NCBI RefSeq assembly: GCF_036324505.1
Contig: NC_086370.1
Location: 12,448,512 to 12,512,511, forward strand
Length of the DNA stretch: 64,000 bases
Reading direction: 5' to 3'
Source of the DNA: Eleginops maclovinus
Taxonomy: Eukaryota > Chordata > Actinopteri > Perciformes > Eleginopidae
Shown: piece by piece, positions 1-15,127 of the stretch
Layout of the letters: the number at the start of each line of letters is the position of its first letter
How positions within the stretch are numbered: position 1 is the stretch's first letter
Notes under the pieces: generated by a model
What the model was told of the DNA's origin: nothing
What the model saw: the letters and a program-made list of their open reading frames with translations, nothing else
Databases searched by the model: none
Position numbers and translations under genes: made by a program

Positions 1-75
1 CTCCATGCAAGAATGGAGCCACTTGCATTGACCAGCCTGGTAATTACTTCTGCCAATGTGCGGCTCCATTTAAAG
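1..75 (+). CDS. eys: eys exon: 3' part, EGF 1 (partial)
   Basis: The window opens inside this exon. The frame starts at base 3 and reads PCKNGATCIDQPGNYFC, then QCAAPFK, which is C2 to C5 of an EGF domain. The donor is aaag|gtaatg and the exon ends in phase 1. CKNGATC fits the O-fucose consensus C2-X4-(S/T)-C3. The last cysteine of the domain (HNCE) is supplied by the exon at 3211. The true start of the exon lies upstream of the window. Confidence 0.85.
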
Positions 76-3000
76 GTAATGAGCACTGAGGGAATGGGGA
101 CAAAAAAGCAAAGTTAATTAACTTCACATACTATTATTTTCACCTGTCTGAACTTACATTACATATCCTAACAGAATGTGTACATCTTCATTTGCTACCT
201 GCAGGTTAAATAAAGAAAACTCAAGTAATTAAGTGAGATGTATTCTATGGTGGCTGCTTTTGTCACACGAGTGACAGCTTTTCATAGTTTAGTCAGATGA
301 CAGAGCTAGCGGCGCTGTACAGCATTATTGTGGCCTATCAAAAAAGTTGTTGGGTTATTTGGGGTAAAGGATGCATTTAACAAAAAGGTAAAGAGATTAA
401 GGACTCATTGAGAGACAATCCGGTTAAAAAAATGATCACTGTTTGTAGCTAAAACCTGACATGAGTTTTATAATTATATTTGTTCACGGCCGGCAGATAA
501 TAATCAAAGTTAAAATGCTAACATTACAATTCATTTAATCTTCCACAAATGTTTGTATTATTTGTACATGATTTGTACAAAAAAACCCAATTATATTGCA
601 TTATTTGACAATCTGAAGGCAACAAAACAGTTTTATATTTGGTGATTACTAAGGTATCTGCTTCAATTGCAATATGAATGTGTTACATTATTTTACATTA
701 GGATTTAATCAGTCGTTAAGTAGATTTGGAAGGTATTTCTCCACTTGAACCTCCATAAACGAATGATCAATGATGACCAGATTTTTAATGATGTGCACTT
801 GTTGGCACAGCTCATTTTTCTTCTCGTGTTTGTGATGACTACAATTTTCTGAACATGACTTGGAACAAACACCATCGGTTTACCATTATGAAAGATCCAC
901 TCTGGATTGTGCGAGTTTGTTTATCGACTCGACCAAACTCTTTGGGACTGTCATTGGATAAAATTCCAAATGTCATTTCATGGGAGCAAAAGGGGCTTTT
1001 CATAGTCAAAGATGAAGGGAACCTTTAATAAAACCCAATCCACGTGCACTATAAGAGAGTAAGAAAGAGTCTCAATTTAAAAGTCTGGAGAAAAAAGCAT
1101 GTAAGTGACATGCATGGTAATAATCTTGTGTGCACTACAGTTACTTTTGAATGAATTTGAATAATCATTAAGGTTTGATTCCAAATCTGCACAGATCAGA
1201 TTCAGAGCTGTGCCAGAGCTTCATCTACTAAAACAGAGGCCTTGGTTTGTACCAGTTTGTTGTTAGACCCAATCAGCAACTCATTCATCTTCCTCGGTCA
1301 CACGGAAATCACAAGCGTCTAAAGCAAATAGGAAACCTTTGTCTTCCTTGATTTAATACACAATTCCACTCCGTGTCCAAGTTTAGTTTTATCTCCAAAT
1401 GGTAGATTGCCACAGTACAAGTTTGATAATACTAAAATACTGGAGTTTGTGAGAGCTGCCGGCGCTCAAAGGCCCGATAGCTGAAACAGCTGTAGAATGG
1501 TTGTTTATATTCAATGAGATGGGCAGGTCTGGTAATAATAATTTCACAATACTGAGTGATTTGATTAAATCTGCTCATTAGAATATTGCTTCAAGGAGGT
1601 GTAAAACCTATTACTTTGTATACAATGATCAGTTATGTACCGTAAGCATTTTGTAAGAAGTATGTGTCAATAGTGTTGCCACTTGGCCATGAAGTAGTTT
1701 TACCAGAAAACCATAATTTAAAGACTGTCCACTGGGTATGTATGCATGTCCAGTTGTTCAATAATGCCAGAAGTATTTCAAATGTATACATACCAAATTT
1801 CTATGTAGCAAGCTGACACAGCCAGAACCGAACTTTAATCAGCTGTGGATACTACAACCTGCTGGTTCAGCCAAAAGCAATGATGTGCCTTTATATATAC
1901 TTCTGATTAAGGTGTGCAGAACCCATTTGGGTTTAGCAATTCCTCGACAAACTGATTTCACCAGGACTTTTTATGCTTCTGTGCCGACTAAAGTCATGGT
2001 TGGGGTGTTTCTCCTGGGTCTGTCGGTTTCGTTCTCTGGGATGCTTGAAGAAACATTTCTACAGATTTGGAAAAGTCAACAAAAAAAGGGTGAGAATATT
2101 AGAATTTGGTGGTCAAGAGGTTAAAGTCACTGTGAACCACTCCAGATTTTCTATTCAAATAATGACAATTTTACCCACCAACTGAAACTTCCTTAGTTGG
2201 TTAAGGGAGGCATACGACAGTGAGGCTGTCATTGTAGTTTAATTGATCATTTTAGCTGAAATAAATTTTAGACATAGGACAAAAGAACTGTGTTACATCA
2301 ATTTTGCTTGTTTGGCAGCGATCAATATTTTTCAACCACTTATTCAAAGTGCATTTTCTGGGCTGATTATTGTCTGCACCTGTTTTGTTTAGGTAATGTG
2401 AGAATAAGCATGATCTGTTTCCATTTGGTAGTATTTCATTTCTTATTTGTGCTTGAGGAGAGTGTTTTTCATCAATCTGTTTATACATGATGTGAATATA
2501 ATGATGTCTGGCACTTTCATTTCTAGCAGTTTGCTAAAATCAAAGTGGGAGGAAATCTTAATATTGCAAATATTTACGTTCAGTGCATTAGTAATAATGC
2601 GGTGGCTCTGAGTGCCTCAAAACCACAGGTGTGCTTTTATGAGTTAATTTCAATCCGCACTGCCAGCCAGAACTAAGGACAGAGACTATTCAGTTTGTAA
2701 TTGTTTTGTCACAAGCTCAAATGTATAACTAATTTTAATTTAGGTACTGTGAAATCTCAAGCTATTTTATTTCGAGCACTCAGCGTCTGAAATGGACATA
2801 ACAGTTCTGAAATGGACATAACAGTTCTGAAATGCATGCAAGTGCTTGATTCTCTATATAACTATGACGAAAGTCTGTGATTGCTAATATTTTAGTTATA
2901 TTTGGTTAACGCTTTGGTTCTGTTTTAAAACGGGAAAGACTGTTTTACAATAAATAGATTTCTTTATTCCAAATTACACATTTATGGAACCGTGCTTCTT

Positions 3001-3210
3001 GTGTGTCTTTTGTTTGGTTGGCGTGTCCCTCTGTTTCAGGAGTAGACTTTGACACATTGCGTACTCTACCACACTTCATGTATGGGTTCATGGAAACATA
3101 CAAAAGGGTTTTAATCCTTACCAACCCCAGGAGTACACTTATATTGCATTTCTTCACAGATTCTTGTCTGCTAAAGGTTTCTCTTTTGTGATTTTTTTCC
3201 CTCGCTCCAG
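76..3210 (+). other. eys intron, no gene seen
   Basis: This AT-rich intron has no EGF-like or LamG-like coding segment on either strand. The short ORFs in it (up to 79 codons) have no recognisable domain. The only structure noted is a tandem 20-bp repeat at 2786-2834. Confidence 0.75.
2786..2834. repeat. 20-bp tandem repeat, about 2.4 copies
   Basis: The unit TCTGAAATGGACATAACAGT occurs at 2786-2805 and again without change at 2806-2825, followed by nine bases of a third copy. It lies deep in an intron and was seen by direct reading. Confidence 0.9.
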
Positions 3211-3408
3211 GTCATAATTGTGAGTTCTTACCCTGTGAGGCCAGTAATCCGTGCGAGAATGGTGCAGTGTGTGTGGAGGAGTTGGATCAGGACCATTTCC
3301 CTCTTGGTTTCCGCTGTCACTGTCGCCATGGATTCACTGGCCCCCGCTGTGAAATCAATGTGGATGAGTGCAGCTCCAGCCCCTGCTTTCACGGTTTCTG
3401 CTACGATG
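3211..3408 (+). CDS. eys: eys exon: end of EGF 1, EGF 2, start of EGF 3
   Basis: The acceptor is ctcgctccag|GTC and the donor gatg|gtaaga; the exon is 198 bp, phase 1 to phase 1. It reads GHNCE, closing EGF 1, then a full EGF 2 ending GFTGPRCE with a long, charged C3-C4 loop (VEELDQDHFPLGFR), then INVDECSSSPCFHGFCYD, opening EGF 3. EGF 3 has a calcium-binding start (NVDEC) and the O-glucose motif CSSSPC. A 127-bp CA tract begins 77 bp after the donor. Confidence 0.92.
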
Positions 3409-5230
<1,822 letters not shown>

Positions 5231-5352
5231 TTGCAGACGGCTTTTACTGCCTTTGCAATCCTGGTTATGCTGGGCTGAGATGTGAGCAAGACATTGATGA
5301 CTGCATGAACAGTCTGTGCAGCTCCAACTCGATATGTAAAGACCTCCATCTG
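5231..5352 (+). CDS. eys: eys exon: EGF 3 end, EGF 4 start
   Basis: The acceptor is cttgtttcag|TTG and the donor catctg|gtaagt; the exon is 122 bp, phase 1 to 0. It reads VADGFYCLCNPGYAGLRCE, closing EGF 3, then QDIDDCMNSLC and SSNSICKDLHL, opening EGF 4. The DIDDC start fits calcium-binding EGF. EGF 4 lacks the O-glucose motif because MNSL replaces X-S-X-P. The length equals the spacing of two human EYS splice variants I remember (c.2137+1 and c.2259+1). Confidence 0.93.
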
Positions 5353-8300
5353 GTAAGTACACACTTATTTTTGTTTGGCACTATAATAGCCTGATATAAT
5401 AGAATTTAAAAGGCTTTAAAATGGCGCAATGTCTTGTAAATCACTACAGTTGGTCATTGCAAAGCACTACTATTTATTATTGCATATTGACAGACCTGAG
5501 CCACATAAGGCATCGCTTATTACCTTTGATGACCGCCATGCAGTTAAAGTTTGACATCATTCCTACTGCAGTAAAATATAAACAACGGCAATAACATGAA
5601 TAACGGTGTATTATTAAAAACACTCAAATATGGCTCTAGGCTCGGATACAGCTGTGCAATGATCAAGTTTATATATTGTAGCCAAATCTGGGAGACTTTA
5701 TTGGTCTTTTTCGAAAAGTTGTTACTGTAGCAGGAGGCGATGCAAGTCATTGTCAGGTTTCTGGGTGAAACAAGAAGGGAACAGGAACTGCCTCACAATG
5801 ACTATCAAATGCACCTCATTATTATGTCCTATTAGTCAAATCATACCAATTATGCCATTAAGCCTTTGTTGCTGAGCTTTTAAAGTTCCAAAATGATCTA
5901 AAGGTTACCCAAGTAATCTTAAGAAAATAACACAGGGGTTTATAATAGTTATTTTTACCATGAAATGCCTGAACATTTTGTCTATTTGCTCAGTTATATC
6001 CTTGTGCAGTAGTTATACATATTTAAAGGGTTCCTGGAGATCTTAAAACATGTATTAAAAGCATGTATTAAGCACCATTTTTGTAGGGCCATTCAGTGAT
6101 TTAACAGTTTCAAAACGTCTCTAAATTAAATATTCTTAATTACTTGATGCGAGGTCCATCCTCCCTGGCTATGTTTAGCATATGAGATAGACAGGAGGTT
6201 ACCCAATCCATATGTCAAGTAAAAAACATCATATCATAGAACATGATTTGTTCTTTACTCCTATCTGTTCTAAAGACGCACATGCTTCGTTTGAAGAGGA
6301 CATTTAGGATTTTAGTTTATACAAGGCACAGCTCTACTTTTGTAGTTTTTCAAATGTTTTTTTTAGCCAATAACATTGATCTGTTGCAGCTGCAATAAGG
6401 CCTTGGGAGCTGCATGCTACTTACAAACTGTGCAATGAGTACCAGGGGCCTTTTTCCAACAGCTGCTTATTTGCTAACAGATTGCAGTTGTGAAGCAGAT
6501 GTGTCAGAGATAAAGTCTTTGGGTTAGTTTTTTTTTCCCTTTAGACAAAGACAGATAACTTCTGGTGCATAGTCCACCCCTAGTGTGTGGATTTGAAATG
6601 TGTTTATGCTCTTGAAAATTTGTGCATAATGTATGTTAGAAAGATGAGGTGTGTTTAAGAATAACATTAAGTTTGGGGTTGTGACTCTATGGAGATAATT
6701 AAAGCTGTATTATGTATTGCTTCACCACACTTTGAGGTTTCAATTTCACAGTGTCATATTTTTGCATTTGAGTGTGTAATAAATATTACTTTTTGTCCTC
6801 TCCATCATTTACTGAACGAAGTATACTGGCATGGGTAATTATGTCATAAAAAACACTAATTTGTAAATTGGTAAGTATTCACAGGCGATACCAGAAGCAA
6901 AATAGCATTTTCTTGTTTTCCCACATACAAACTGTGCTACTGTAGTGAGGATAACTGAAGGGCAAATGCTCATTTTCCCTCTTTATTTTATGAACTATTC
7001 TACAAGGAGTTCTATGACAAGGTTTTGAAATTCCCCTAGCACAATTTCCTGGTTAAAACATTAGAGTGTAATTGTCTGGGATAAACTGAATACTCCAATT
7101 CCAAAGACAAAAGGACACTGCATTCAAAGGGAATTAGGAGCGATATGAGTTGTAATTTCATTTCAACCAATGTTTTCAGTCAAACTTTTTTCTGTTTCAC
7201 AATTATAACTTTTTTTCCCATCCCATTATTTAAATAAGGTCAGTTCTTATAAACCCTACAACATAGTCTTGTTTACAGTGCAGCTTTTCCTCTCTGAACA
7301 TCATGTCCCACAGAGCTTTAGCTTATTTTGGAGAATTGCGCTCCCTGAAGGTGACTTAGCAGCAAAAATGAGATTATGCTCTATTGCCAGGGGTAAGGAA
7401 TGGAAGTCTCCTGGAGGTATCTAATTTATCAAGAGATGACGGCACCCCCCCCCCCCCACCATCACCATGGGGCCCACAGTGTACAAATTATATCCGACAA
7501 AGTTTAACAGCTCCCCTCCTGTGTATGAAATACAGATTAGCATACATTCAACTAGCAGCAGCCAGGACCCAATAGACAGGAAGTTGGCAATGAGGAATCC
7601 TAAAAAAACATTGACTACCATCATCCTGTATGTAAAGGGGAATTTATATTTAACCATTTACATTGGAAAGTAATCGAAACCAAAACATTAAAATACTGTC
7701 ATGATTAATTATCGTGATGCAGATTGCAATGAAGAAATAAAAAACAAGCCGTTGAAATACTGCTTTGAGTGGAAGAAGAAAAGAAAAATGGCAAGAGTAG
7801 GAGCCTTAAATCTCTTTCTCAATGTACAGTAAAAAACAATGCATTTACCAGAAATCTAAACAATATATGTACCAAGTTTGCTTATATAATAAAACCCTTC
7901 CTTTACAAAATATGCAAAGGTAATATTGTATGCTTGATAGGGTCTTTTACTGTATGCCTTGAATGGCATGGAAATAACAGGCTTGCCTATTATTCAGAAG
8001 GTGGGTGGTAGAAGAAATACATCTGCATGGCAGAAATGTAAAAATTGAAGACAAGAATGAAACACTCACAGTTCAGACATACTGTAATTCCACAGGAAAT
8101 ATTTTCTTTGTAAGTGGGAGGTTTTATCCCGCAATATTTGAGAGAAAATTGAGTACATACAGCACAGCACAGCACTGTTTGTTTGTTTAAATATAAAAAT
8201 GTTTACAAAGAGTTCTCAGATTATCCTGCCACTGATCCACAACAACTTAATTACCAGCTTCCATATAATACAATTATATTTTAATAGTGTGCTTTGCTAT

Positions 8301-8411
8301 TATGATGACGGTAATAGAGTTTTAACGGCTCACTTTACTACACCAAGGCAAGTGCATATGTAAGGTGTCACTATATTTCAATATAATGCTGTTTCCTTTT
8401 TTGTGTTGCAG
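5353..8411 (+). other. eys intron, no gene seen
   Basis: This AT-rich intron has a poly-C run near 7445-7457 and several short ORFs with no recognisable domain. No transposon end or splice-bounded coding block was identified. Confidence 0.7.
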
Positions 8412-8533
8412 AGTTACGAGTGTGTATGTCACTCAGGCTGGGAGGGGGAGTTCTGCCAACAAGAAATTGATGAATGTTTATCGCAGCCCTGCAAAAACAA
8501 CGCCACCTGCACAGACCTTCTTAACAGCTACAA
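8412..8533 (+). CDS. eys: eys exon: EGF 4 end, EGF 5 start
   Basis: The acceptor is ttgtgttgcag|AGT and the donor tacaa|gtaggt; the exon is 122 bp, phase 0 to 2. It reads SYECVCHSGWEGEFCQ, closing EGF 4, then QEIDECLSQPCKNNATC and TDLLNSYK. EGF 5 carries the calcium motif EIDEC, the O-glucose motif CLSQPC, the O-fucose motif CKNNATC and an N-glycosylation sequon (NAT). The split Lys codon is completed at 9346. Confidence 0.93.
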
Positions 8534-9345
8534 GTAGGTGTGCAAGCCTGCCTGAGGGCGCTGTTCTCCCGAGGTGCATCAGTCACTTAATAAATGCAGA
8601 AAAAGAAGGCGTTCAGAGATAGCAATATGTCCTTCCACTGGCAGCGGAGATAATGAATTGCAGATGGCAGGTAAAACAAATGAGTCAATCAATGGCTCAC
8701 AGCATGAAAAGGTTTCAGGGGATCTGTGACTCATTGGAGGAAAAAGCTGGTGTATCTGCTTCAGCTAATGCCCTCTTCTCGCAGGGGAGACGTAAAACTG
8801 CTTCAGGTGGAAAAGTTGGTGGGTGAAAAGGAACGCAAGGTGGAGTGGTTGGTACAGCCCGGGTACTCACTGCCACCAAGTGGAATATTCACCTGCCTTA
8901 AGAGCAGATGCTTCAGAAATCTCTGCTTCTCAGTCCCCATCTCTGTCTATGTCTAGCACATTTCCATTTAATCCCCGCTCAGTGCCCTAACCTCCTCTGT
9001 CCTACATTCAGCTGTCCAGAATTAAAAGCTGCTCCGACCAGTAGCTCAATTAACCTTTAAATTCCCTGCACCGTTTCACAGAAAGATCCAGGAGTGCAGT
9101 GCCAATACATGGACTGCAGCACTGTGTACTTTTGTGCATGCTGGAAAATGTATCTAGGGGATCATTTGAATTACTGTGGTAGTTTTAACATAACCTTACA
9201 GTACAGCAACACAACATGTATAAAAGACAACCTTAACCCCTAAAAGAATACAATATAAGTTGTTTATTTATTTAGGATTCAGTTTTATTTATGCCAAAAA
9301 TAACCTCTGAAGTGCTCCTCTCCTCTCCTCTCCGGTGTATCCAAG
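8534..9345 (+). other. eys intron, no gene seen
   Basis: This 812-bp intron has no further coding segment. Its 3' end has a CTCTC-repeat polypyrimidine stretch (about 9315-9332) before the acceptor. Confidence 0.75.
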
Positions 9346-9605
9346 GTGTTTGTGCTCTCCGGGCTGGACAGGTGTGGACTGTGCAGAGGATGTGGATGAG
9401 TGTGATTCTGGACCTTGTCTAAATGGAGCTCAGTGTCAGGAGTCAGACGTACCTGGGGAGTTTTCCTGCACCTGTCCCCCCTTCTTCAGCGGCCCCTTGT
9501 GCAACCATCCCTATGACCCCTGCGACCCCCTCCACAATCCGTGCCTGCACAACTCCACCTGCCTGACACGCTCCAATGGAAAAGCCTCCTGCAGATGCCC
9601 AGCTG
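9346..9605 (+). CDS. eys: eys exon: EGF 5 end, EGF 6, most of EGF 7
   Basis: The acceptor is gtatccaag|GTG and the donor gctg|gtgagt; the exon is 260 bp, phase 2 to 1. The junction restores NSYKCLCSPGWTGVDC. EGF 6 begins EDVDECDSGPCLNGAQC and ends FFSGPLCN. EGF 7 begins HPYDPCDPLHNPC, has CLHNSTC (O-fucose consensus and N-glycosylation sequon) and runs to CRCPAG. EGF 6 has O-glucose motif CDSGPC; EGF 7 lacks the calcium signature. Confidence 0.93.
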
Positions 9606-10255
9606 GTGAGTGTACATACCTCCACAGCCTCATAATAATACCAGGGTTTTTTTCCAGTCCAGAATTGCAGACTCACTGCACCATTTTGTTCAATAGGTTA
9701 CTGAATGTAGTCAAACCTGCACAGTTAAGTACTTTGAAAATTTGACAAATCAAACAGACTAAACATTTACATCATAGATCAGAGGGTTCAGGAAAGAAGA
9801 TGAAAAGATGAAAATCCTGTCACAGTGAAGCATGCATCATTTGTATCGACTCTGAAGTGTATGAGGTTTTCCAAAATATAATTGTTTTAACAAAGAAAAT
9901 GTTTTTTGTACGTATACAATTTGTGCTGGTTTAACAAGTCATAGCTAAAAACCCAAAATAAGGTGCTATTCATAATGATTTCATCTGGCTTTGGAAAATA
10001 TTGGAGTTGCAAATTCAGTTTTGTTTCTACATATTTTCCATTCCTCTTTTTACAAAGTCCGATCAAAAGAGCCATGGGGGTCCCTGTCCTTTTTACTACT
10101 TAAGAAAATAAATGGCCTGTTGCAATATATTGGTTTGATTTCCCCTGATGACCAACACTAGCTAAAACCAGTGGTGGCTGCGATGTTCTCCCTTATAGTC
10201 TGTGGTGGATCAGCTGTTACATACTGGGCTGTATCCTCAGTGTGTTTGCCCCCCC

Positions 10256-10292
10256 ACACACACACACACACTCACGCACACACACACACACA
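10256..10292. repeat. short interrupted (CA)n tract
   Basis: A CA-rich run follows a poly-C stretch and is interrupted by CTCACG. It lies inside the 10.9-kb intron. Confidence 0.9.
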
Positions 10293-13200
10293 AACACTTG
10301 TATAGTATTGATATCACAAAGGGAACACAAGTTAAACGCTTTTAAGATAAATGTTTGTCGTAATTCAGATTTTTTTCCCTGTAATCACGTCCCTTTATGC
10401 ATGTAAAGCAATACCCTAAGACTTCAAACACACATCTTATTTCCATTCCATTAGCAATGGATCCTTACGAAATGACCACTATCTTGTTGGAATTAATGAG
10501 GTCTTATGAGGTTTATTAGTTATGTGTGATAGCTTAGGAATTATAAATGGTGAAGTCTTTTTACATTCATACTTATCAGTTTGCAGGTGAAGATGCTATA
10601 TGGTTGGGCTGTACCTAATGGCTCTATCAGCGCAGAGATGAAAAGACGTTGCCAGATATAAATAGAGCGACTGGGTTGGATTCAGAAGGCTTCCTTAGAG
10701 AGGAATAGGAAATTAGGTGCTGGCTGCATACATTACACCAAGAGCTTTGTGTGGGCTTGTTCGTCTTCACTTCACACAAGTATTGTGACTCACTGCTCTC
10801 CATTATTATTCACCATAAATCCATCCTACATAGCTACTACTCAACAAACGCAGAGCTGTTATACGGTCTGTGTCTTGATCCCAGTGCAGCAATTTTACAG
10901 ACTTGTTATTTACCATTCAGTGTAGGTTATTTGTCAAGGAAATTGGCCTTACATTATTCCCAGGCCTAATTAAATTGAAATCAGTCTGTCAGATTTACTG
11001 CTATAAGCACATATCATCCCACGTTTTTATGATGGACACCACACAGTAGACATTATCAAGGTTAACTTGTAATGAAATCCTCCTCAATTAGCCATTTTGC
11101 CCATGACTTTTAGCTGTGCTTATTTGCATGGTGTATGGTAGAGATGCAGGGTATGGAAATGAACTGAATTACGGAGATGGGGTTTGATGTTTTTACATCA
11201 CATGAAATGGAACATGTCTCAGTCCAAGATGGTTGTATAATTATTGGCACATAGATAGTATGGCAGCAGTGTGTACAAGCAAATGAGCACAACACAAACA
11301 TGTATTGAATTTGAAACCTTTCATTTCACTTAAAATAGTGTCTCTTTCATAGAGAAATTAAGATATTATGGTTACTGTCCAAATGTCATATGGTAGATTG
11401 TCCAACTGCAGCTTAGTTGAGCAACACTAAAACACAGACCATGTGTGTGTTTTAGTGTATGTATCGAGAACAGTTGGAAATCATGGCAGCTGAACCGTAG
11501 TAAACATGACTCAGGGCAGACATGAAGGCTTGTGCTGTTAACGAAGCTGTACTATGGAGTACATCAGTCGTCTAGACATAGGTGTGTTGAAGCATGAAGC
11601 TGGTATTGATGGCATTGGATCGTGTACACAATATATATGTTTAGATGAATTCTGTCGGGAGATGGAGGGACAGCAATGGATATGTTTCTCAGTGGGAATT
11701 TCAGCTGTCAAGTAACAAGTAAATGCAGTCTACAAACGCTGAGTTATGTATGAGATATTTAAGTGTTGCAGTAACACAATTTGTCGTAGAAAAAAAAGCC
11801 AATACTAATTGTTCTTGCTAACAATACATCATTTCTAGTTTAAATATAACTCCAGTTTTTGTAACAAAATAAAAACAGTATTGTTCAAATGATGTTGAAG
11901 GTAGATTCGGAGAGTAGTTGAAAATGTCGCCAGTGTGTTGATTAGAATACAAATAGTACAGCCATCGTCATAGCAATCAGTCACACCAATACTGCCTCAT
12001 TAATCTTAACCTTAACTAAAACTGTTGTAGTAAAAGGCTTCGACATGCATGCTCCTTTCTGGGCTGGTTGTAAACTGAAGAGGCACGGGTATCTATTGTG
12101 AAGATACCCAGGAGACAACAGTAACGGTCTGATAGCGGATGTTAGCTGTCAATGTTTTTTAATAGCCAGTTTCCCAGCTATATCTAATGGCAGTTGACAG
12201 GGGTCTTTCGTCAAAGTTAAACACTTTCACAGTGGGTTTAATGATGTTTTTTCTCAAACCTGCTGTACTGCGTGTAGTGTTCTCAAGCTTAGTGCGGCCA
12301 TAGTTTTCCCGAGACACTTCACAAGAAGATGACTCTAACAAAAAGGGTGATGTGGCAACTTTAGTGGTAGTCAGTTCAACAGGAATTAAAAAGAAACTAT
12401 TAGGGGTTACCTACTGGGAGTACATTAAAAGCGTTTGTAAAGCACAGTCATAATGAAAAAATAATTTTGTCGACAAAGGTGGACTGTGACAACCTTGAGG
12501 CCTGAATAAAGCCAGAGCCAGCTGAGAGAATCATCGTAAAAGAAAATATATAAAGGCAGCAGTTATCCTCTCTTGATTGCAGAGGGCTCCTGCAGGAAGC
12601 TTTTGTTCTTCCAGCAGTGACTCTCCGCTGAGGCTCTAGCCAGGAGGCCTAAGTCATCTTGCCTGACCAGCACAGATGTTCCACTCTCCTCCTAATGAGG
12701 CGCCTCAGCAGGGAGTGCCAAACCTGATAGAAGAGCAACCTGAAAATGGGAGAGTTAGGGTAGAGGTTGGGGTGAGGGTTGATGGCCGACAACCACAACA
12801 AATTGAACAAACACGCACAGCATCACTCACCAGCGATCACGGTACAAGGCAGAGTAACAGCAGATTGTGATTCCTAAACACTATCTGTACTGTAGGCTGT
12901 CCTTGCTGAACAGGCAACCATTTGCACGTTGAAGCTGCTGCATCCTTGTTTGAAACTGGATCTAGATTCTATGTTTCATGTTTCCAGAAACTGTCTTTCA
13001 ATTTTTCTAGGATGCATTTACTCAGGAGCTTATTTTGACCAGCAGTTATTTTCATTAGTGTCGACTGCTACTGCAAAATGTCTTTACAGTACACAAACAA
13101 TATATCATACAATAACATTTTTACTGAAACTAGAGATGCAAACACAAAGTACAATCCAACAGATCCATGATTGAGTGCAACAAAATGCTGCATTTATTGA

Positions 13201-14754
13201 TTTATTTGTGGAAATGATTCAAATAATATGGTATATTGTGGATTTAATTGCTATTTGCTTTTTTCTCAGGGATTGGAATTAATTAAATTGAAACCTGCTC
13301 AAAATAATGCAAACATCATGTATTCTTACCTTGTGATGAGAGAATAAGGTATTCTACTAGACATGCAAAATTAACAATTGGTAATTAATCGTTCATAATT
13401 GAATACTTTTGTAACTGTGTCATTTGCAGAAAGGCAACAACAAAGTGTAGGCTTTTTGTCACAATGGAAACAACACTGAATGACTGTTGCATTTAATGTT
13501 TTACAATATAAAATTCCATCTCTGCTAGAGTGCCCATTAACACATCTTCATTGGGTGTGGGGTTGGCATTTTTCAGCTTTAAAAGTCAGCTATTTGATGA
13601 AAGCACAATTGGCTTGCCTGTGCAGGGGAGGAATATGATTCTTGCAGTGGAGTGAATTATTTCAGAAGCATTGTGCAGTCCCTTTACATGCAAAACCCAT
13701 TTGGTCTCCATGGCTCAGAATATCCCCAGAGGTGTTCCTGGCCAGATGGAGTACAAACCCCTTTATTTGCATGGCATGCTACACTAGCCTTCACCTTCCA
13801 CAAGATTGAGATTGTGTCCTACCAAACAGTTGGTTAATGAGCTACTGTGAAGCTGTGCCAACATGAGCACTGACACACACCTAACATGATATTAAAAAAG
13901 ATGTGTTTAGAATATTTGTTGCCAAAGATGTGTTTGCTGCCTCTTTTTTTTTTAGAGGTAGTAGAGACTATAACTTATAATAAATACACTTAAATGTTTA
14001 ACCATCTGTCCTGGCAGATGGATGTAAATATCACTGGCCTTTTTTTTGTTTTCATATACTGATAAAGAACATAATGCACTTTTTTCTTCTGGGACTAGAC
14101 TGCTAACAACATACTCTGAGTCAACTTACTGTATTTATAGTGTTTTATAATGAAACATTCTAGATTAACGTGATTTACTTTGTCTTTATGCATCCGAGCG
14201 CATTCATTTATTTTATGTGAGCTACAGGATATTTATTGTCATGCTGGTATTAGTTTTAATAATTATTCTTAATAAAAATGATAATTTAAGCAGGAAATAG
14301 CCACACTAATATTAAAAGGCCCTTTTAGAGACTCATATATGTAGTGACACATAACGTTTTTCAGGCCCCTACTATACTTTATATATTGCATAAAATTGTG
14401 TTTTATATTAAACTGCGCCTTGTATAAACATAGCTACCCTGCCATTGTGCATTCAATACTAAGCTATTCAATTAATACACAGGTGCATATATTCATGTTT
14501 TTATTTGAAACATGTGAAGGCATGCATCACTGAGCTATTGAAATAATTCACCAATAATTGTTTTTATTTTAAACATACATATAGAAGGGACAGTGAATCC
14601 TCAAGCCACGTATGGATTGCACACGTACTCCCGCATTAGTGAGATGGCTGACCCTGATGAGTAGCACACAACTTATCTAACCTTGGACGGATGGAGGTTG
14701 GAAGCATTCAACTGGTTTGTCTTTTAAGTGGTGATGCAGCTTTGATGGCTTCAT

Positions 14755-15127
14755 CTATTTGTCTGACAGCACAGTAGACACTGGTGCCGCCTCGCCACTT
14801 GCATTTTCACCTGTAGTTTCTGAAGTGGAGGGTATCTCACTTTTGATTGTGGATTTTTTTGCCCGAGTTACAAAACGATCAATTTTTTTCTCAAAAAAGC
14901 TCCTGGGTGTTCGCTGACTGTGTGCACTGCTGACTGAAAAATAACGGTGTGCTTCCTCCATTTATACGTTTGCTACAATTTCTCGGATTCATGTGAATGT
15001 GTATTTAAAGACATTTAAATGTGTGGAGAAAAAAATTGGTAAAAAAAGAAGTGATGGTCTCATTAACCAAAAATGTTGCGACCCCCCTGCAGTACCTCTA
15101 CAGACCCCCAGTTGAAGACCCCTACTG
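14755..15127 (-). mobile_element. probable 5' end of a degraded hAT-like transposon
   Basis: Read on the minus strand, the segment begins CAGTAGGGGTCTTCAACTGG near 15127, which resembles hAT terminal sequences common in vertebrate genomes. About 170 bp inside is a 68-codon ORF (14755-14961) beginning MEEAHRYFSV and containing KKIDRFVTRAKK, which resembles the Lys-rich N-terminus of ZBED/hAT-type transposases. No catalytic region follows, so this would be a 5' fragment only. The assignment is from memory of such sequences; no target-site duplication or right end was found. Confidence 0.4.
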